From contig NZ_CAKQFJ010000003.1 of assembly GCF_934230905.1 (NCBI RefSeq), forward strand, positions 1-64,000: a stretch of 64,000 bases of DNA. The letters are read 5' to 3'. This document shows positions 17,100-26,375 of the stretch, one piece after another. This stretch comes from an uncultured Veillonella sp. GTDB lineage: Bacteria > Bacillota > Negativicutes > Veillonellales > Veillonellaceae. The number at the start of each line of letters is the position of its first letter. Position 1 is the stretch's first letter. The translations under genes and the position numbers were made by a program. Under the pieces are notes generated by a model, which worked only from the letters and a program-made list of their open reading frames with translations, was not told where the DNA came from and ran no database searches.

Positions 17100-18028
17100 T
17101 ATGCCTTATCATTTAATCTTGTCAAACAAGTTACGCAAATTGTAACTATTATAGCACCTATAATTTCATTTAATCCTAGATGATGATTAAGAATTACTAC
17201 ATCTAGACCTAAAGTAACTATTGGCCCCATTGCACTAATAACTGCCGCAAGTGATGCACTAATTTTCTTTAACCCAAAGGACATTAAATATGATGGAACT
17301 ATAGAGCAAAAAATAGCCAAGAAAATTAAATAAATTATAGTATGAGGTTGGAGCGCTATAACCTCTGAAAAGCTACCACTATTTAGTATAAAGCCCAAAA
17401 GTAAAAGCACTGTAGTTATACACATATATGTACTAGTGAAGATAGTAGGACTAATACTTAAAACAACCCGCTTACTATAAATCATGAATAAAGCCCAAGA
17501 TATAGCAGAAACTAAAACTAATAATATGCCTATTAAAGTATTAGTAAAATAACTGTCAACAGTAGGATTAAACATAAGTCCTAATCCTAAAACAGTAAAA
17601 ATAATTAACACAATCTTTGAAATCGTAATCCTAGATAAATCTGAAGATAGTAAAAATACATAGATCGGAAATGTAAATAAAACGGCACGCTCTAAAGAAG
17701 CAGAAATATATAATAAACCTATAAAGTCTGCCATAGACGAAGTTAAATAAAGAACTGATCCAACAAAAGAATACTTAAAAACTTGTTTTTTACTCACACT
17801 CCGCCAATTAAAATGAATCATTGGAAGGATAAAAAAAGGTAATGATAAAAGAGCTCTGTATGCCAGAACACTCAAAGGACTTAATGAATCTAGATAAATT
17901 AACTTTGCCCAAATTGATTTGGTTGATAAAAATACCGTGGCAAGAAATACCACAAATATACCTATATTTTTCATTAACAGATTCACTATATATATATCCA
18001 TCCTCATATTTAACGCAACTAAAAACAC
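17099..18028 (-). CDS. EamA/DMT-family transporter
   Basis: This roughly 300-residue protein has about ten membrane helices in two five-helix halves, the drug/metabolite transporter (EamA) fold. Helpful segments are LSVLAYRALLSLPFF in the first half and SAISWALFMIYSKR at the start of the second, with SIVPSYLMSFGLKKISAS near the end. Substrate is unknown. The start is uncertain: the frame opens at a GTG at 18028, with in-frame ATGs at 18007, 18001 and 17974, and none has a convincing ribosome site. It stands alone between the AEC transporter and an ArsR regulator gene. Confidence 0.75.
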   Translation of the reverse strand: MFLVALNMRMDIYIVNLLMKNIGIFVVFLATVFLSTKSIWAKLIYLDSLSPLSVLAYRALLSLPFFILPMIHFNWRSVSKKQVFKYSFVGSVLYLTSSMADFIGLLYISASLERAVLFTFPIYVFLLSSDLSRITISKIVLIIFTVLGLGLMFNPTVDSYFTNTLIGILLVLVSAISWALFMIYSKRVVLSISPTIFTSTYMCITTVLLLLGFILNSGSFSEVIALQPHTIIYLIFLAIFCSIVPSYLMSFGLKKISASLAAVISAMGPIVTLGLDVVILNHHLGLNEIIGAIIVTICVTCLTRLNDKA

Positions 18029-18074
18029 CTTTCATTCATAATATGATAAAAGATGTTCATTATAATAAAACTGA

Positions 18075-18365
18075 TTATTGATGTGCCACATGATCCATGC
18101 CCAATCGAACAAGTCCTTCTACATGATCGTCATTCAAAGAATAATATGCCGTTTTCCCTTCTTTACGATATGTTACAAGACGTGCTTGTCGTAATACACG
18201 CAACTGATGAGAAATAGCAGATTGCCCCATTCCCATTGTTTCAGCAATATGATTAACACACATTTCATTTTCTAATAATAATTCAACAATTTTTAGGCGT
18301 GTTGGATCTCCAAGAATCTTAAACAATTCTGCTAACTTTAACAATGATTCGTTTCCGTCGTTCAT
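18075..18365 (-). CDS. ArsR/SmtB-family metal-sensing repressor (zinc-type alpha5 site)
   Basis: This 96-residue winged-helix repressor has the ArsR core ILGDPTRLKIVELLL and the recognition helix QSAISHQLRVLRQARLV. The thiol site used by arsenic and cadmium sensors is not complete: the usual ELCVCDL is EMCVNHI. The C-terminal helix instead keeps D79, H81, H92 and H95 in the spacing of the zinc/cobalt site of CzrA (D-x-H ... H-x2-H). Release from DNA by Zn(II) or Co(II) is therefore inferred. AAAGGAG precedes the ATG. No metal transporter is adjacent, so its target is unclear. Confidence 0.85.
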   Translation of the reverse strand: MNDGNESLLKLAELFKILGDPTRLKIVELLLENEMCVNHIAETMGMGQSAISHQLRVLRQARLVTYRKEGKTAYYSLNDDHVEGLVRLGMDHVAHQ

Positions 18366-18436
18366 AGGGCTCCTTTCTTTTATACTAATACGGTTAATAT
18401 TTCAATCAGAACACTATCTCTATTATACCTATTATA

Positions 18437-18474
18437 TACAAAAAGAGACTTTGCACACAATGACAAAGTCTCTT
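18437..18474 (-). terminator. Terminator after uspA
   Basis: AAGAGACTTTG and CAAAGTCTCTT form an 11-base stem with a 10-base loop, followed on the minus strand by TTTTTGT. Confidence 0.88.
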
Positions 18475-18487
18475 AAATTATATGATA

Positions 18488-18934
18488 TTATTTAACGACT
18501 AATACTGGGCAAGAGGAATGACTTGTTACATAACTACTTACACTACCCATGAATAAGCCTTTCAAAGGTCCAAGACCACGGCTACCCATTACAATAAGAT
18601 CAGCATTATATTTTTTAGCAACAGCTAACAATGCTGGACCTGGGGAACCAACTTCAAATACAGATTTAACGGTAACACCAGCAGGAATTTCTTTCACTAC
18701 ATCGTTCAAGATTTCTTTACCTGTTTCTTCCATATCTTCTGCAATTTGTTCAGATACATAACCACCAGAAATTGGTGTTTGATCAAAGTTAGAAATAGCA
18801 GATACAATATTTGCTACGTGAACAACAATCAATTCTGCTTTGTTACGATCTGCTACAGCAAGTGCATGTTCTAGTGCACGTTTAGCATTTTCAGAACCAT
18901 CAGTAGGTACAACAATAGTTTTATAGGTAACCAT
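18488..18934 (-). CDS. Universal stress protein (UspA family)
   Basis: This 148-residue single-domain Usp protein begins TYKTIVVPTDGSENAKRAL and ends with the ATP-binding loop GSRGLGPLKGLFMGSVSSYV, matching G-x2-G-x9-G-S/T, so it should be of the ATP-binding Usp class. Its function is in stress survival, but its partner is not known. AGGAGGGG lies before the ATG at 18934; the longer frame to 18985 is rejected. It has its own terminator and a probable extended -10 promoter at 19053, so it is monocistronic. Confidence 0.9.
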   Translation of the reverse strand: MVTYKTIVVPTDGSENAKRALEHALAVADRNKAELIVVHVANIVSAISNFDQTPISGGYVSEQIAEDMEETGKEILNDVVKEIPAGVTVKSVFEVGSPGPALLAVAKKYNADLIVMGSRGLGPLKGLFMGSVSSYVTSHSSCPVLVVK

Positions 18935-19052
18935 ATTAACCCCTCCTATTTCCAATCCCCATGAAGGGATATGATTAAAAATCATTTAGTCTACTTATAA
19001 TATTCTAGACCAATTAGGAAAACCCCTCTTTTTTCAATTAGGATTTATATAC

Positions 19053-19061
19053 ATTATAGCA
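19053..19061 (-). promoter_or_regulatory. Possible extended -10 promoter for the universal stress gene
   Basis: The minus strand reads TGCTATAAT, an extended -10 element, about 120 bases upstream of the universal stress gene. No clear -35 is seen, so this is tentative. Confidence 0.35.
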
Positions 19062-19075
19062 CATTTTTTTACAGA

Positions 19076-20341
19076 TTAAAGAACTTGGGAAGAATTATTA
19101 ATATTTAAGGAATTCGTTAACTTGAAACCATCCAAAATATCAACTAGTTCAGGGGTTGATAGCATAGTACCGATAGGTGCAATCATACGCGCCACGCCAA
19201 CATTCCCATTATTACCTAGAATAATGGTAGCCCCAAATTCAACAGTTTCCGCTACATCTGTATCTGCTGATTCTGGATTTTTCATAGTCCCAGCTACATA
19301 AAACATAACTGCACCATCAATAATATGTGTTTCATATCGTTCAATAGTAGCCTTGTTGACATCAACCAAAGATTTTACGTATTGGTCGCCCAACATCTGC
19401 TTACCCATCATCGTTGGCATAGCACTGCTCACCGCTTGAACAGGAACAGAAAAGTTTTCTACATCAAGACGAATTTTATCTCTTGTAAAAGCAATCTTTT
19501 TAGGCTCATTAAGTCGCGTAAATCCTTTAGGAGTAACAAACTTCAAGCCTTCTGCTACATTAATATCACCGGATCCAGACAACATTTTCTTAACACTATG
19601 CAATGTGGAATCATTTTTCTTTGTATCTAGTAAAGAAAACGTAGGAATAGCAGTTTCCATGAGACCTTGTTCCATAAATTTAGCCTGATTAGGTGGATAC
19701 GTACTTACTAGATTATATCGATGAGTTGGATCCTTTTCCATGATAAATTCAGCTTCAAATACAGAATGAACCTGTTCAGTAGATGTCATCTCTGCATACG
19801 ATTTAGGCGTAGTACGACTCCAACGAGCTGCTTGTGCACCTTTCTTTGGAAAGAAACCACCCACTATATCATTACTATCGAATACATTACTATGTTGACG
19901 CCAAATGCGAAGATACTCCTCATCAGTCATCCCCTTAATTGGCACATCATACCAAGTTGTATTCCATACTTTTTGCGATACATTGCCTTGCGGTGTATTA
20001 TTTCGCTTTGTAAATGACACTGTATATGCATCATCTTGATTTGGACCTGATAAATTAAACGAATACCCTTGTATATGTTCGCTTTCACTACGTACATCCA
20101 TATCAATCATGACACCATCACTAACACGCCATGGAATTGTGAAAGTATAACCGTTTTTCGTATCCTTTACGACTGTATTCATCTTAGTAGCATACGATTT
20201 GTATTGCTCTGGCAATACGGAGAGAGCATCTGCTTGCGAGGCTACAATAGCCTTTGGTGTAGCATGTTCAGGAGAGGCCCCGTAAGCAACGCTAGATACG
20301 ATGGACAAACCAGCTAATACTAATGCGATAGATAATTTCAT
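19076..20341 (-). CDS. Secreted protein of unknown function (421 aa)
   Basis: I do not recognise a family. The N-terminus is a signal peptide (about 21 residues, ending SVAYGAS), so the mature protein should be periplasmic or surface-exposed. There is no lipobox and no further membrane helix. The rest is a mixed, polar sequence with many Lys, Thr and Ser, without visible repeats or catalytic motifs; only one stretch, FGATIILGNNGNVGVARM near the C-terminus, is hydrophobic. AAAGGA precedes the ATG. It is transcribed alone, between the amino acid ABC genes and the universal stress gene. Confidence 0.75.
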   Translation of the reverse strand: MKLSIALVLAGLSIVSSVAYGASPEHATPKAIVASQADALSVLPEQYKSYATKMNTVVKDTKNGYTFTIPWRVSDGVMIDMDVRSESEHIQGYSFNLSGPNQDDAYTVSFTKRNNTPQGNVSQKVWNTTWYDVPIKGMTDEEYLRIWRQHSNVFDSNDIVGGFFPKKGAQAARWSRTTPKSYAEMTSTEQVHSVFEAEFIMEKDPTHRYNLVSTYPPNQAKFMEQGLMETAIPTFSLLDTKKNDSTLHSVKKMLSGSGDINVAEGLKFVTPKGFTRLNEPKKIAFTRDKIRLDVENFSVPVQAVSSAMPTMMGKQMLGDQYVKSLVDVNKATIERYETHIIDGAVMFYVAGTMKNPESADTDVAETVEFGATIILGNNGNVGVARMIAPIGTMLSTPELVDILDGFKLTNSLNINNSSQVL

Positions 20342-20396
20342 AAAGTTCCTTTCATATATGCGAAGGTACCACCTATGATTTCATAGGTGGTAAGGA

Positions 20397-21155
20397 TTAT
20401 AACATATTTTCTAAAAAAGCTTTAGTTCTAGGGGATTGTGGATTTGTAAATAATTGTTCTGGTTCCCCTTCTTCTTGAATTATACCATCTGCCATAAAGA
20501 TGATACGATCTGAAACTTCTCGAGCAAAGTTCATTTCATGGGTAACAATAATCATAGTCATCCGATCATCTGCTAGCTGCTTAATCGTTTTCAATACTTC
20601 TCCGGTCAACTCTGGATCAAGAGCAGAAGTAGGTTCATCAAACAACATAATCTCAGGATTCATAGCTAATGCACGAGCGATAGCTACACGCTGTTGTTGA
20701 CCGCCAGACAATCTCGATGGATACATATCTCGTTTATCCCAAAGACCTACCTTATTAAGTAAGCGTTCTGCGATTGGCATGATATCGGTATCTTTCATGC
20801 CTTTCACCATACGCGGTGCCACCATAATGTTTTCAAGAACAGTCATATGTGGGAACAAATTAAATGATTGGAATACCATCCCCATGCGAAGTAGTAAATC
20901 ATGCATAGTATGTTTATTTGCATAGGTAACAACACCATTAGCATCAGTGGAAACCAATTCTACACCATCGACAGTGATATTCCCTCTATCAATAGTTTCT
21001 AACTGGCCTAAGCAACGCAAAAACGTAGATTTACCGGAACCAGATGGGCCGATAATAGATACGATTTCACCTTTATTCATTTGCAAAGAAACATCTTTTA
21101 ATACCACATTATTATTAAAGTGTTTCTCTATGCGTTCCATATTTACAAAAGTCAT
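20397..21155 (-). CDS. Polar amino acid ABC transporter ATP-binding protein
   Basis: This 252-residue ATPase has Walker A GPSGSGKST (36-44), signature LSGGQQQR and Walker B IMLFDEPTSALDPE, with the GMVFQSFNLFPHMTVLENI Q-loop region typical of the GlnQ/ArtM/HisP branch of the polar amino acid uptake family. It is the last of three genes (binding protein, permease, ATPase) on the minus strand. AGAGGT precedes the ATG. Which amino acid is carried cannot be decided from the sequence. Confidence 0.93.
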   Translation of the reverse strand: MTFVNMERIEKHFNNNVVLKDVSLQMNKGEIVSIIGPSGSGKSTFLRCLGQLETIDRGNITVDGVELVSTDANGVVTYANKHTMHDLLLRMGMVFQSFNLFPHMTVLENIMVAPRMVKGMKDTDIMPIAERLLNKVGLWDKRDMYPSRLSGGQQQRVAIARALAMNPEIMLFDEPTSALDPELTGEVLKTIKQLADDRMTMIIVTHEMNFAREVSDRIIFMADGIIQEEGEPEQLFTNPQSPRTKAFLENML

Positions 21156-21164
21156 AATTACCTC

Positions 21165-21821
21165 TTACTCATCATATACAGAGAAACGTTTTTCTAAATA
21201 ATTAAAGATATTCGTCAAAATGAACGTAAAGAATAAATAGAATATTGCAGCCACAAGAAAGGCAGAAATATCAAAATCACGTTGAACAATGGACTTTGTA
21301 ATACGCAAAATATCGTTCATTGCCAATACATATACAAGAGATGTATCTTTCAATAAGTTAATCGTTTCATTTGCAAGAGGTGGCAATACACGTTTAAACA
21401 TTTGTGGCAAAATAATGGTACGCATCGTTTGACCATAGGTAAAACCAAGAACTTTTGCCCCTTCATATTGACCACGCGGAATCGATTGAATACCACCACG
21501 GAAGATTTCACAAAGATACGCAGCATAGTTAAGTACAAATGTAACGACAGCTGCCGTCGCATCATCCATTTGAATGGCCCCATCGGTCATGATAGGCAAT
21601 GCAAAATACATAAATAAAATTTGTAGCATCAACGGCGTGCCACGCATTAAATAGACAAAGGCTTCTACAATTTTATCAACTACTGGAAGTTTAGATAACC
21701 GTAATAAAGCCAATACAATCCCGCCAGGGATAGATAGCACCCATACAACACAGAAAAGTGCAATAGTGACTTTAAGCCCATCAGCAATGGTTGGGATAAT
21801 CTGCAATAAATAGTCTAACAT
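21165..21821 (-). CDS. Polar amino acid ABC transporter permease
   Basis: This 218-residue permease from the ATG at 21821 has GGAGT 5 bases upstream; the frame open to 21881 runs through a hairpin and is rejected. It has about five membrane segments, the N-terminal GLKVTIALFCVVWVLSI that defines the HisMQ/GlnP class and the docking loop EGAKVLGFTYGQTMRTIILP. Members usually act as homodimers with an ATPase such as the next gene product, which begins 9 bases after its stop. Confidence 0.93.
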   Translation of the reverse strand: MLDYLLQIIPTIADGLKVTIALFCVVWVLSIPGGIVLALLRLSKLPVVDKIVEAFVYLMRGTPLMLQILFMYFALPIMTDGAIQMDDATAAVVTFVLNYAAYLCEIFRGGIQSIPRGQYEGAKVLGFTYGQTMRTIILPQMFKRVLPPLANETINLLKDTSLVYVLAMNDILRITKSIVQRDFDISAFLVAAIFYLFFTFILTNIFNYLEKRFSVYDE

Positions 21822-21842
21822 GAAATACTCCTTCAAAACACG

Positions 21843-21875
21843 ACTAGAGAAGAGGCACCTGGCCTCTTCTCTAGT
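21843..21875 (-). terminator. Strong hairpin between binding-protein and permease genes
   Basis: A near-perfect 14-base inverted repeat (ACTAGAGAAGAGGC and GCCTCTTCTCTAGT) lies 70 bases past the binding-protein stop. The T tract after it on the minus strand is poor (GTGTTTTG). It is more likely a partial terminator or a 3' end that protects the binding-protein mRNA than a full stop. Confidence 0.6.
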
Positions 21876-21944
21876 GTACATTCCGTTCTTTAATTATCAC
21901 TTATACATACTGACCATAGCACTATAAGTATATCACGAATCGTA

Positions 21945-22757
21945 CTATTTAGCATCGCTCTTATCTAAATCGGCACCAGAACCTAACCATTTTTCAGCAA
22001 TTTTATCAGCAGTACCATCTTTTTTCATTTCAACTAAGATAGCATTAATTTTATCACGTAATGCAGTGTCCTCTTTGCGGAACCCTACGGCAAAGTTCTC
22101 TACACCATAATCAGTACCTTCTACAATTTTATATTTACCAGGTTCTTTAGTCATCAAGTAGCGCGCAATAACACCATCAGCGATAACTGCATCAAGACGA
22201 CCAATACCAAGATCCATAAAAGCACTTACGAAATCAGCATACGATTTAATTTCTTTAACAGTTTTACCACTAGGATCATTTTGTAATGCAGATTCACCAG
22301 TACTAGCTTGTTGTACACCTACAACCTTGCCAGCAAGATCAGATTTATTCTTAATAGAATTATCATCATTACGAACAATAAGATATTGTTTATCTTTCAT
22401 GTATGCATTCGAGAACAAGATGTTTTTCTCACGTTCAGGAGAAACAGTTAAACCGTTCCACAATGCGTCTACTTTCTTAGATTTCAACTCAGCTTCTTTA
22501 CTGGACCAGTCAATCGCCTTAAATTCAACGTCCATGCCAGCACGCTTAGCAGCCTCTTTTGCTAAATCGATATCTAAACCTACGATTTCACCTTTATCAT
22601 CTTTAAAGCCCATTGGTGGGAAGCTATCATCTAAACCGATAACAATTTTTTTAGGTAATTGCGTATCAGCATTTTTAGTATTACTACCACAACCACTTAC
22701 AAAAGCCATCATAGAGACCGCAGCCAAACCTACAGCCATAATCTTTTTCCAGTTCAT
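21945..22757 (-). CDS. Polar amino acid ABC transporter binding lipoprotein
   Basis: This 270-residue extracytoplasmic solute-binding protein of family 3 starts at the ATG at 22757 (GGAGGAC just before it). A lipoprotein signal ends MMAFVSGCGSN. The mature part shows IVIGLDDSFPPMGFKDDKG, EIVGLDIDLAKEAAKRAG and WNGLTVSPEREKNILFS, the ligand-binding signatures of GlnH/HisJ-like receptors. It leads an operon with a permease and an ATPase, behind a consensus promoter at 22807. The ligand is a polar amino acid or cystine. Confidence 0.93.
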   Translation of the reverse strand: MNWKKIMAVGLAAVSMMAFVSGCGSNTKNADTQLPKKIVIGLDDSFPPMGFKDDKGEIVGLDIDLAKEAAKRAGMDVEFKAIDWSSKEAELKSKKVDALWNGLTVSPEREKNILFSNAYMKDKQYLIVRNDDNSIKNKSDLAGKVVGVQQASTGESALQNDPSGKTVKEIKSYADFVSAFMDLGIGRLDAVIADGVIARYLMTKEPGKYKIVEGTDYGVENFAVGFRKEDTALRDKINAILVEMKKDGTADKIAEKWLGSGADLDKSDAK

Positions 22758-22806
22758 AATGTCCTCCATGCAATTCATTACATCTCGTACTTTAGCTTAT
22801 GAACCT

Positions 22807-22835
22807 ATTATACTTTAGTATATTAAAGTTGTAAA
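22807..22835 (-). promoter_or_regulatory. Promoter of the amino acid ABC operon
   Basis: On the minus strand TTTACA (22835-22830) and TATAAT (22812-22807) are spaced by 17 bases, 50 bases before the binding-protein start. Confidence 0.8.
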
Positions 22836-22861
22836 TAGATAAATCAATAAATTTTTAATCA

Positions 22862-23347
22862 TTACTGACCATGTGTATCCCTATAATGTTTTATAGCTGC
22901 TTGAAGACGTAATTTATCCTTATAAGGCGCAAGTTGTAAATCTAATGGCACTACATAAATACCACCATGCATATTAACAGCTTGTAATTCTTTCCAATTA
23001 GGAGTGAATCCAACTACATTTTCAAAAGGTATCCATACATAATACTCATCCGTGTTAATAGCACTGCGAAAATAATCACGTAAATTAGTCGGTCTCTGCT
23101 TAATGACAAAACCATTTTCGCAAATATATACGAGAATGACATCAAGACCGTGTACCCACCATAATAAATAAACAACTACTGCATAACAAAGCATACGATT
23201 GCCTATATCATGGGGGGCCCATTTAATCAACGCAACACAAATGATGATACCTAAAATTCGCCCTAGCCACTGCACTGCCTTATGAGTGGTAACCATATGT
23301 TTGACACGGCCGCCCGAAAATCGTTCGCTTACCTCTTGTTTCGTCAT
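22862..23347 (-). CDS. Two-helix membrane protein with a cytoplasmic PH-like tail (unknown function)
   Basis: This 161-residue protein starts at the ATG at 23347, preceded by GAGGTC. Two hydrophobic helices (about residues 28-45 and 52-75) are followed by a soluble tail of 85 residues with alternating beta character (WIPFENVVGFTPN, GGIYVVPLDLQL) and a final helix. This layout resembles small membrane proteins with a YcxB- or PH-like C-terminal domain, but I cannot confirm the family. The gene follows trpS by 29 bases on the same strand and may be co-transcribed with it. Confidence 0.65.
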   Translation of the reverse strand: MTKQEVSERFSGGRVKHMVTTHKAVQWLGRILGIIICVALIKWAPHDIGNRMLCYAVVVYLLWWVHGLDVILVYICENGFVIKQRPTNLRDYFRSAINTDEYYVWIPFENVVGFTPNWKELQAVNMHGGIYVVPLDLQLAPYKDKLRLQAAIKHYRDTHGQ

Positions 23348-23376
23348 ATTTGACCTCAAAAAATGTATGTAAACAC

Positions 23377-24363
23377 CTACTTACGGCAAAGACCCATTGC
23401 TTGTTCAACCTTGCGATACATAACAGATGCTTTAACATGTGCTTTTGCTGCACCTTCATCTAAGATGATATCGAGTTCTGGACTTGTAATCAGTTCATTA
23501 TATCGTTGTTGAATTGGTTTCAATGTAGCTACTAGCAAATCAGCAATATCCGATTTAAATGTACCATACCCTTTACCGGCATACATATCTTCAATTTTCT
23601 CATAGCTATCTTTTGTGATAGCACGGTAAATCCCCATCAAATTGGAAATACCAGGTTTATTTTCTTTGTCGTAACGTACTGCATTATCCGAGTCAGTTTG
23701 AGCACGTTTCAATTTTTTCACAATCAAGTCTGGTGCATCCAAAAGACGAATTGTAGCATTTTGGTTATCATCAGATTTACTCATTTTCTTAGTTGGCTCT
23801 TGTAAGCTCATAACGCGAGCACCACCTTCACCTACCTTGATATCAGGTACTACGAAAGTTTCGCCAAATCTACGGTTAAAACGCTCTGCCAAATTACGAG
23901 TCAATTCAAGATGTTGTTTTTGATCCTCACCTACAGGAACATAGTTTGTACCATATAACAAAATATCTGCCGCCATCAATGGTGGGTATGTAAGCAACGC
24001 TGTAGGAATAGAATCACCTTGCTTTTGAGACTTATCTTTGTACTGAGTCATTCGCTCTAATTCGCCAACATAACTAATAGATTGCATAACCCAACCGAGT
24101 TTAACGTGCTCAGGTACTTCGGATTGAACGAATAATGTTACTTTCTTAGGATCAAGACCAACAGCAAGATACAATGCAGCCAAATTACGAGTATTTTGAA
24201 ATAACTCCTTTGGATCTTGCGGTACCGTAATCGCATGTTGGTTAACGATACAATAATAACATTCATCAGTATCTTGATAGTCTAAGAAATTACGTAAAGC
24301 TCCCAAATAATTACCAAGTGTCAATTCACCACTTGGTTGGATGCCGGAAAATATAACTGCCAT
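23377..24363 (-). CDS. trpS: Tryptophanyl-tRNA synthetase TrpS
   Basis: TrpS charges tRNA-Trp with tryptophan. The 328-residue protein is the normal length for the bacterial class I enzyme. The HIGH-type motif is in SGIQPSGELTLGNYLGAL (6-23), and KMSKS is at 193-197. The binding segment GEDQKQHLELTRNLAERFN is conserved. It lies downstream of glmS, separated by a hairpin. Confidence 0.97.
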   Translation of the reverse strand: MAVIFSGIQPSGELTLGNYLGALRNFLDYQDTDECYYCIVNQHAITVPQDPKELFQNTRNLAALYLAVGLDPKKVTLFVQSEVPEHVKLGWVMQSISYVGELERMTQYKDKSQKQGDSIPTALLTYPPLMAADILLYGTNYVPVGEDQKQHLELTRNLAERFNRRFGETFVVPDIKVGEGGARVMSLQEPTKKMSKSDDNQNATIRLLDAPDLIVKKLKRAQTDSDNAVRYDKENKPGISNLMGIYRAITKDSYEKIEDMYAGKGYGTFKSDIADLLVATLKPIQQRYNELITSPELDIILDEGAAKAHVKASVMYRKVEQAMGLCRK

Positions 24364-24386
24364 AATAGTCTCCCTATATTGAAATA

Positions 24387-24414
24387 AACCAACAGTGCCA
24401 AAGCACTGTTGGTT
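24387..24414 (-). terminator. Hairpin between glmS and trpS
   Basis: Perfect 12-base inverted repeat AACCAACAGTGC and GCACTGTTGGTT with a 4-base loop, 7 bases after the glmS stop. The following minus-strand sequence (TATTTCAATA) is only moderately T-rich, so read-through to trpS is possible. Confidence 0.7.
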
Positions 24415-24421
24415 ATATATA

Positions 24422-26254
24422 TTATTCTACGGTTACAGATTTAGCCAAGTTGCGTGGTTTATCTACATCTGCACCGCGTGTAATCGCTGCGTAGTATGCC
24501 AATAATTGCAATGGTACAACTACTAAAATCGGAGCGATGAATTTATTTGCACGAGGTACATAAATTGTATGATCGACGTGTTTAGACAATTCTTCGTCAC
24601 CTTTCATCCCAATACCGATGACAACAGCTTCACGAGCTTTTACTTCGCGAATGTTGCTAATCATCTTATCGTACACATCTTCTTGTGTAGCCAATGCAAT
24701 AACAGGCACTCCTTCTTCGATAAGAGCCAATGTACCATGTTTCAACTCGCCACCAGCATATGCTTCAGCATGGATGTAAGAAATTTCTTTCAATTTCAAA
24801 GCACCTTCCATGGCTACTGCGTAGTCAATGGCACGGCCCAAGAAGAATGCATCAGATTTAAAACCATAATGTTTAGCAAAGGCTTTCATATCCTCATCTA
24901 CTTCAAAGATTTCATGAATCAAAGAAGGTAAGTTTTTAATGCCACTAAGAATTTCTTCACCTAAAGCCGGATTCATCTTACCATTCAATTGGCCAAGGTA
25001 TACAGCGAACAATAAGCCTGCTACTAATTGAGTCGTATATGCTTTTGTAGATGCTACAGAGATTTCAGGGCCAGCCCATGTGTAAACAGTGTTATCTGCT
25101 TCACGAGAAATACTAGAACCTACTACATTCGTAATCGCCAATGATTTAGCACCTAAGCGTTTAGCCTCTTTCAAAGCAGCCAATGTATCAGATGTTTCAC
25201 CAGATTGGCTGATAACGATACATAATGTTTTGTCATCTGTCAACGGATTGCTATAACGATATTCAGATGCGATTTCTACATTCACCGGAATACGTGCTAA
25301 ATTTTCGATATATTGTTTAGTTACAAGACCTGCATGATAAGCAGTACCACAAGCAACGATAAGAATTTTATTGAAAGCAGTTACATCTTCAGCTGTCCAA
25401 TTTAACTCATCAAAAATTGCTGTTTTGCCATCTTCAGAGATATGAGTACCGAATGTATCGCGTACAGCCTTAGGTTGATCATGAATTTCTTTTAACATGA
25501 AATGTTCATAACCGCCCTTTTCTGCAGCTTCTGCATTCCAGTTAACATGGAACACTTCTTTATCGATAGGATTGCCTTTACGGTCAAATACAGATACATT
25601 ATCGCGAGTAACGATAGCTAATTCACCATCATTTAAGATATATGTATCACGTGTATAGTTAATGATTGCTGGAATATCGGAAGCAACGAAGTTTTCTCCT
25701 TTGCCAAGGCCGATAACCAATGGGTTTTCTTTTTTAGTACAAATGATTTTATCTGGCTCATCAGCACAGATAATTTCAAGCGCATATGCACCATCAACAC
25801 GATCAAGCATACGGCGAACAGTACCTACAAAATCACCATCGTACATATCTTCTAATAGATGAGCCACTACTTCTGTATCCGTTTCAGATTTGAAATGGTA
25901 CCCTTTTGCAAGAAGTTCCTCTTTCAAAGGCATGTAATTTTCAATAATGCCGTTATGAACTACAGCAAATTTACCATCTTCAGATGCATGAGGGTGGGCA
26001 TTCATATCGGATGGACGACCATGTGTAGCCCAACGTGTATGACCAATACCTACAGTACCTTCATTAGGGTCTGCTTTCACGATGGCTTCTAAATTAGCTA
26101 AACGGCCAACCTTCTTTTGAATTTTAATTACATTTTCAGGGCCGATGATGGCAATACCTGCCGAGTCATAACCACGGTATTCTAATTTAGACATACCGTC
26201 CAATAAAAAATCAGATGCTTGATTAAAGCCAATGTATCCAACGATACCGCACAT
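24422..26254 (-). CDS. glmS: Glutamine-fructose-6-phosphate aminotransferase GlmS
   Basis: GlmS makes glucosamine 6-phosphate from fructose 6-phosphate and glutamine, the first step to UDP-GlcNAc for peptidoglycan and LPS. The 610-residue protein has the N-terminal nucleophile Cys2 (MCGIVGYIG), the glutaminase residues in HTRWATHGRPSD, then two SIS domains with VACGTAYHAG and SQSGETSDTLAAL, and the C-terminal DKPRNLAKSVTVE that closes the family. GGAGG precedes the ATG. The leader carries a glmS ribozyme, so the product should reduce its own mRNA. GlmM, the next enzyme, is encoded about 11 kb away on the same strand. Confidence 0.97.
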   Translation of the reverse strand: MCGIVGYIGFNQASDFLLDGMSKLEYRGYDSAGIAIIGPENVIKIQKKVGRLANLEAIVKADPNEGTVGIGHTRWATHGRPSDMNAHPHASEDGKFAVVHNGIIENYMPLKEELLAKGYHFKSETDTEVVAHLLEDMYDGDFVGTVRRMLDRVDGAYALEIICADEPDKIICTKKENPLVIGLGKGENFVASDIPAIINYTRDTYILNDGELAIVTRDNVSVFDRKGNPIDKEVFHVNWNAEAAEKGGYEHFMLKEIHDQPKAVRDTFGTHISEDGKTAIFDELNWTAEDVTAFNKILIVACGTAYHAGLVTKQYIENLARIPVNVEIASEYRYSNPLTDDKTLCIVISQSGETSDTLAALKEAKRLGAKSLAITNVVGSSISREADNTVYTWAGPEISVASTKAYTTQLVAGLLFAVYLGQLNGKMNPALGEEILSGIKNLPSLIHEIFEVDEDMKAFAKHYGFKSDAFFLGRAIDYAVAMEGALKLKEISYIHAEAYAGGELKHGTLALIEEGVPVIALATQEDVYDKMISNIREVKAREAVVIGIGMKGDEELSKHVDHTIYVPRANKFIAPILVVVPLQLLAYYAAITRGADVDKPRNLAKSVTVE

Positions 26255-26375
26255 ATGTATATCCTCCTAAAACTGGGGGCATTCATAGCCCCAGCCAAAA
26301 ACTAAGGCTAACAAATTAATGTTCTCAGTAATATACTAATTACTATTCTACCTATTGTTCAATCAAATATATTTT

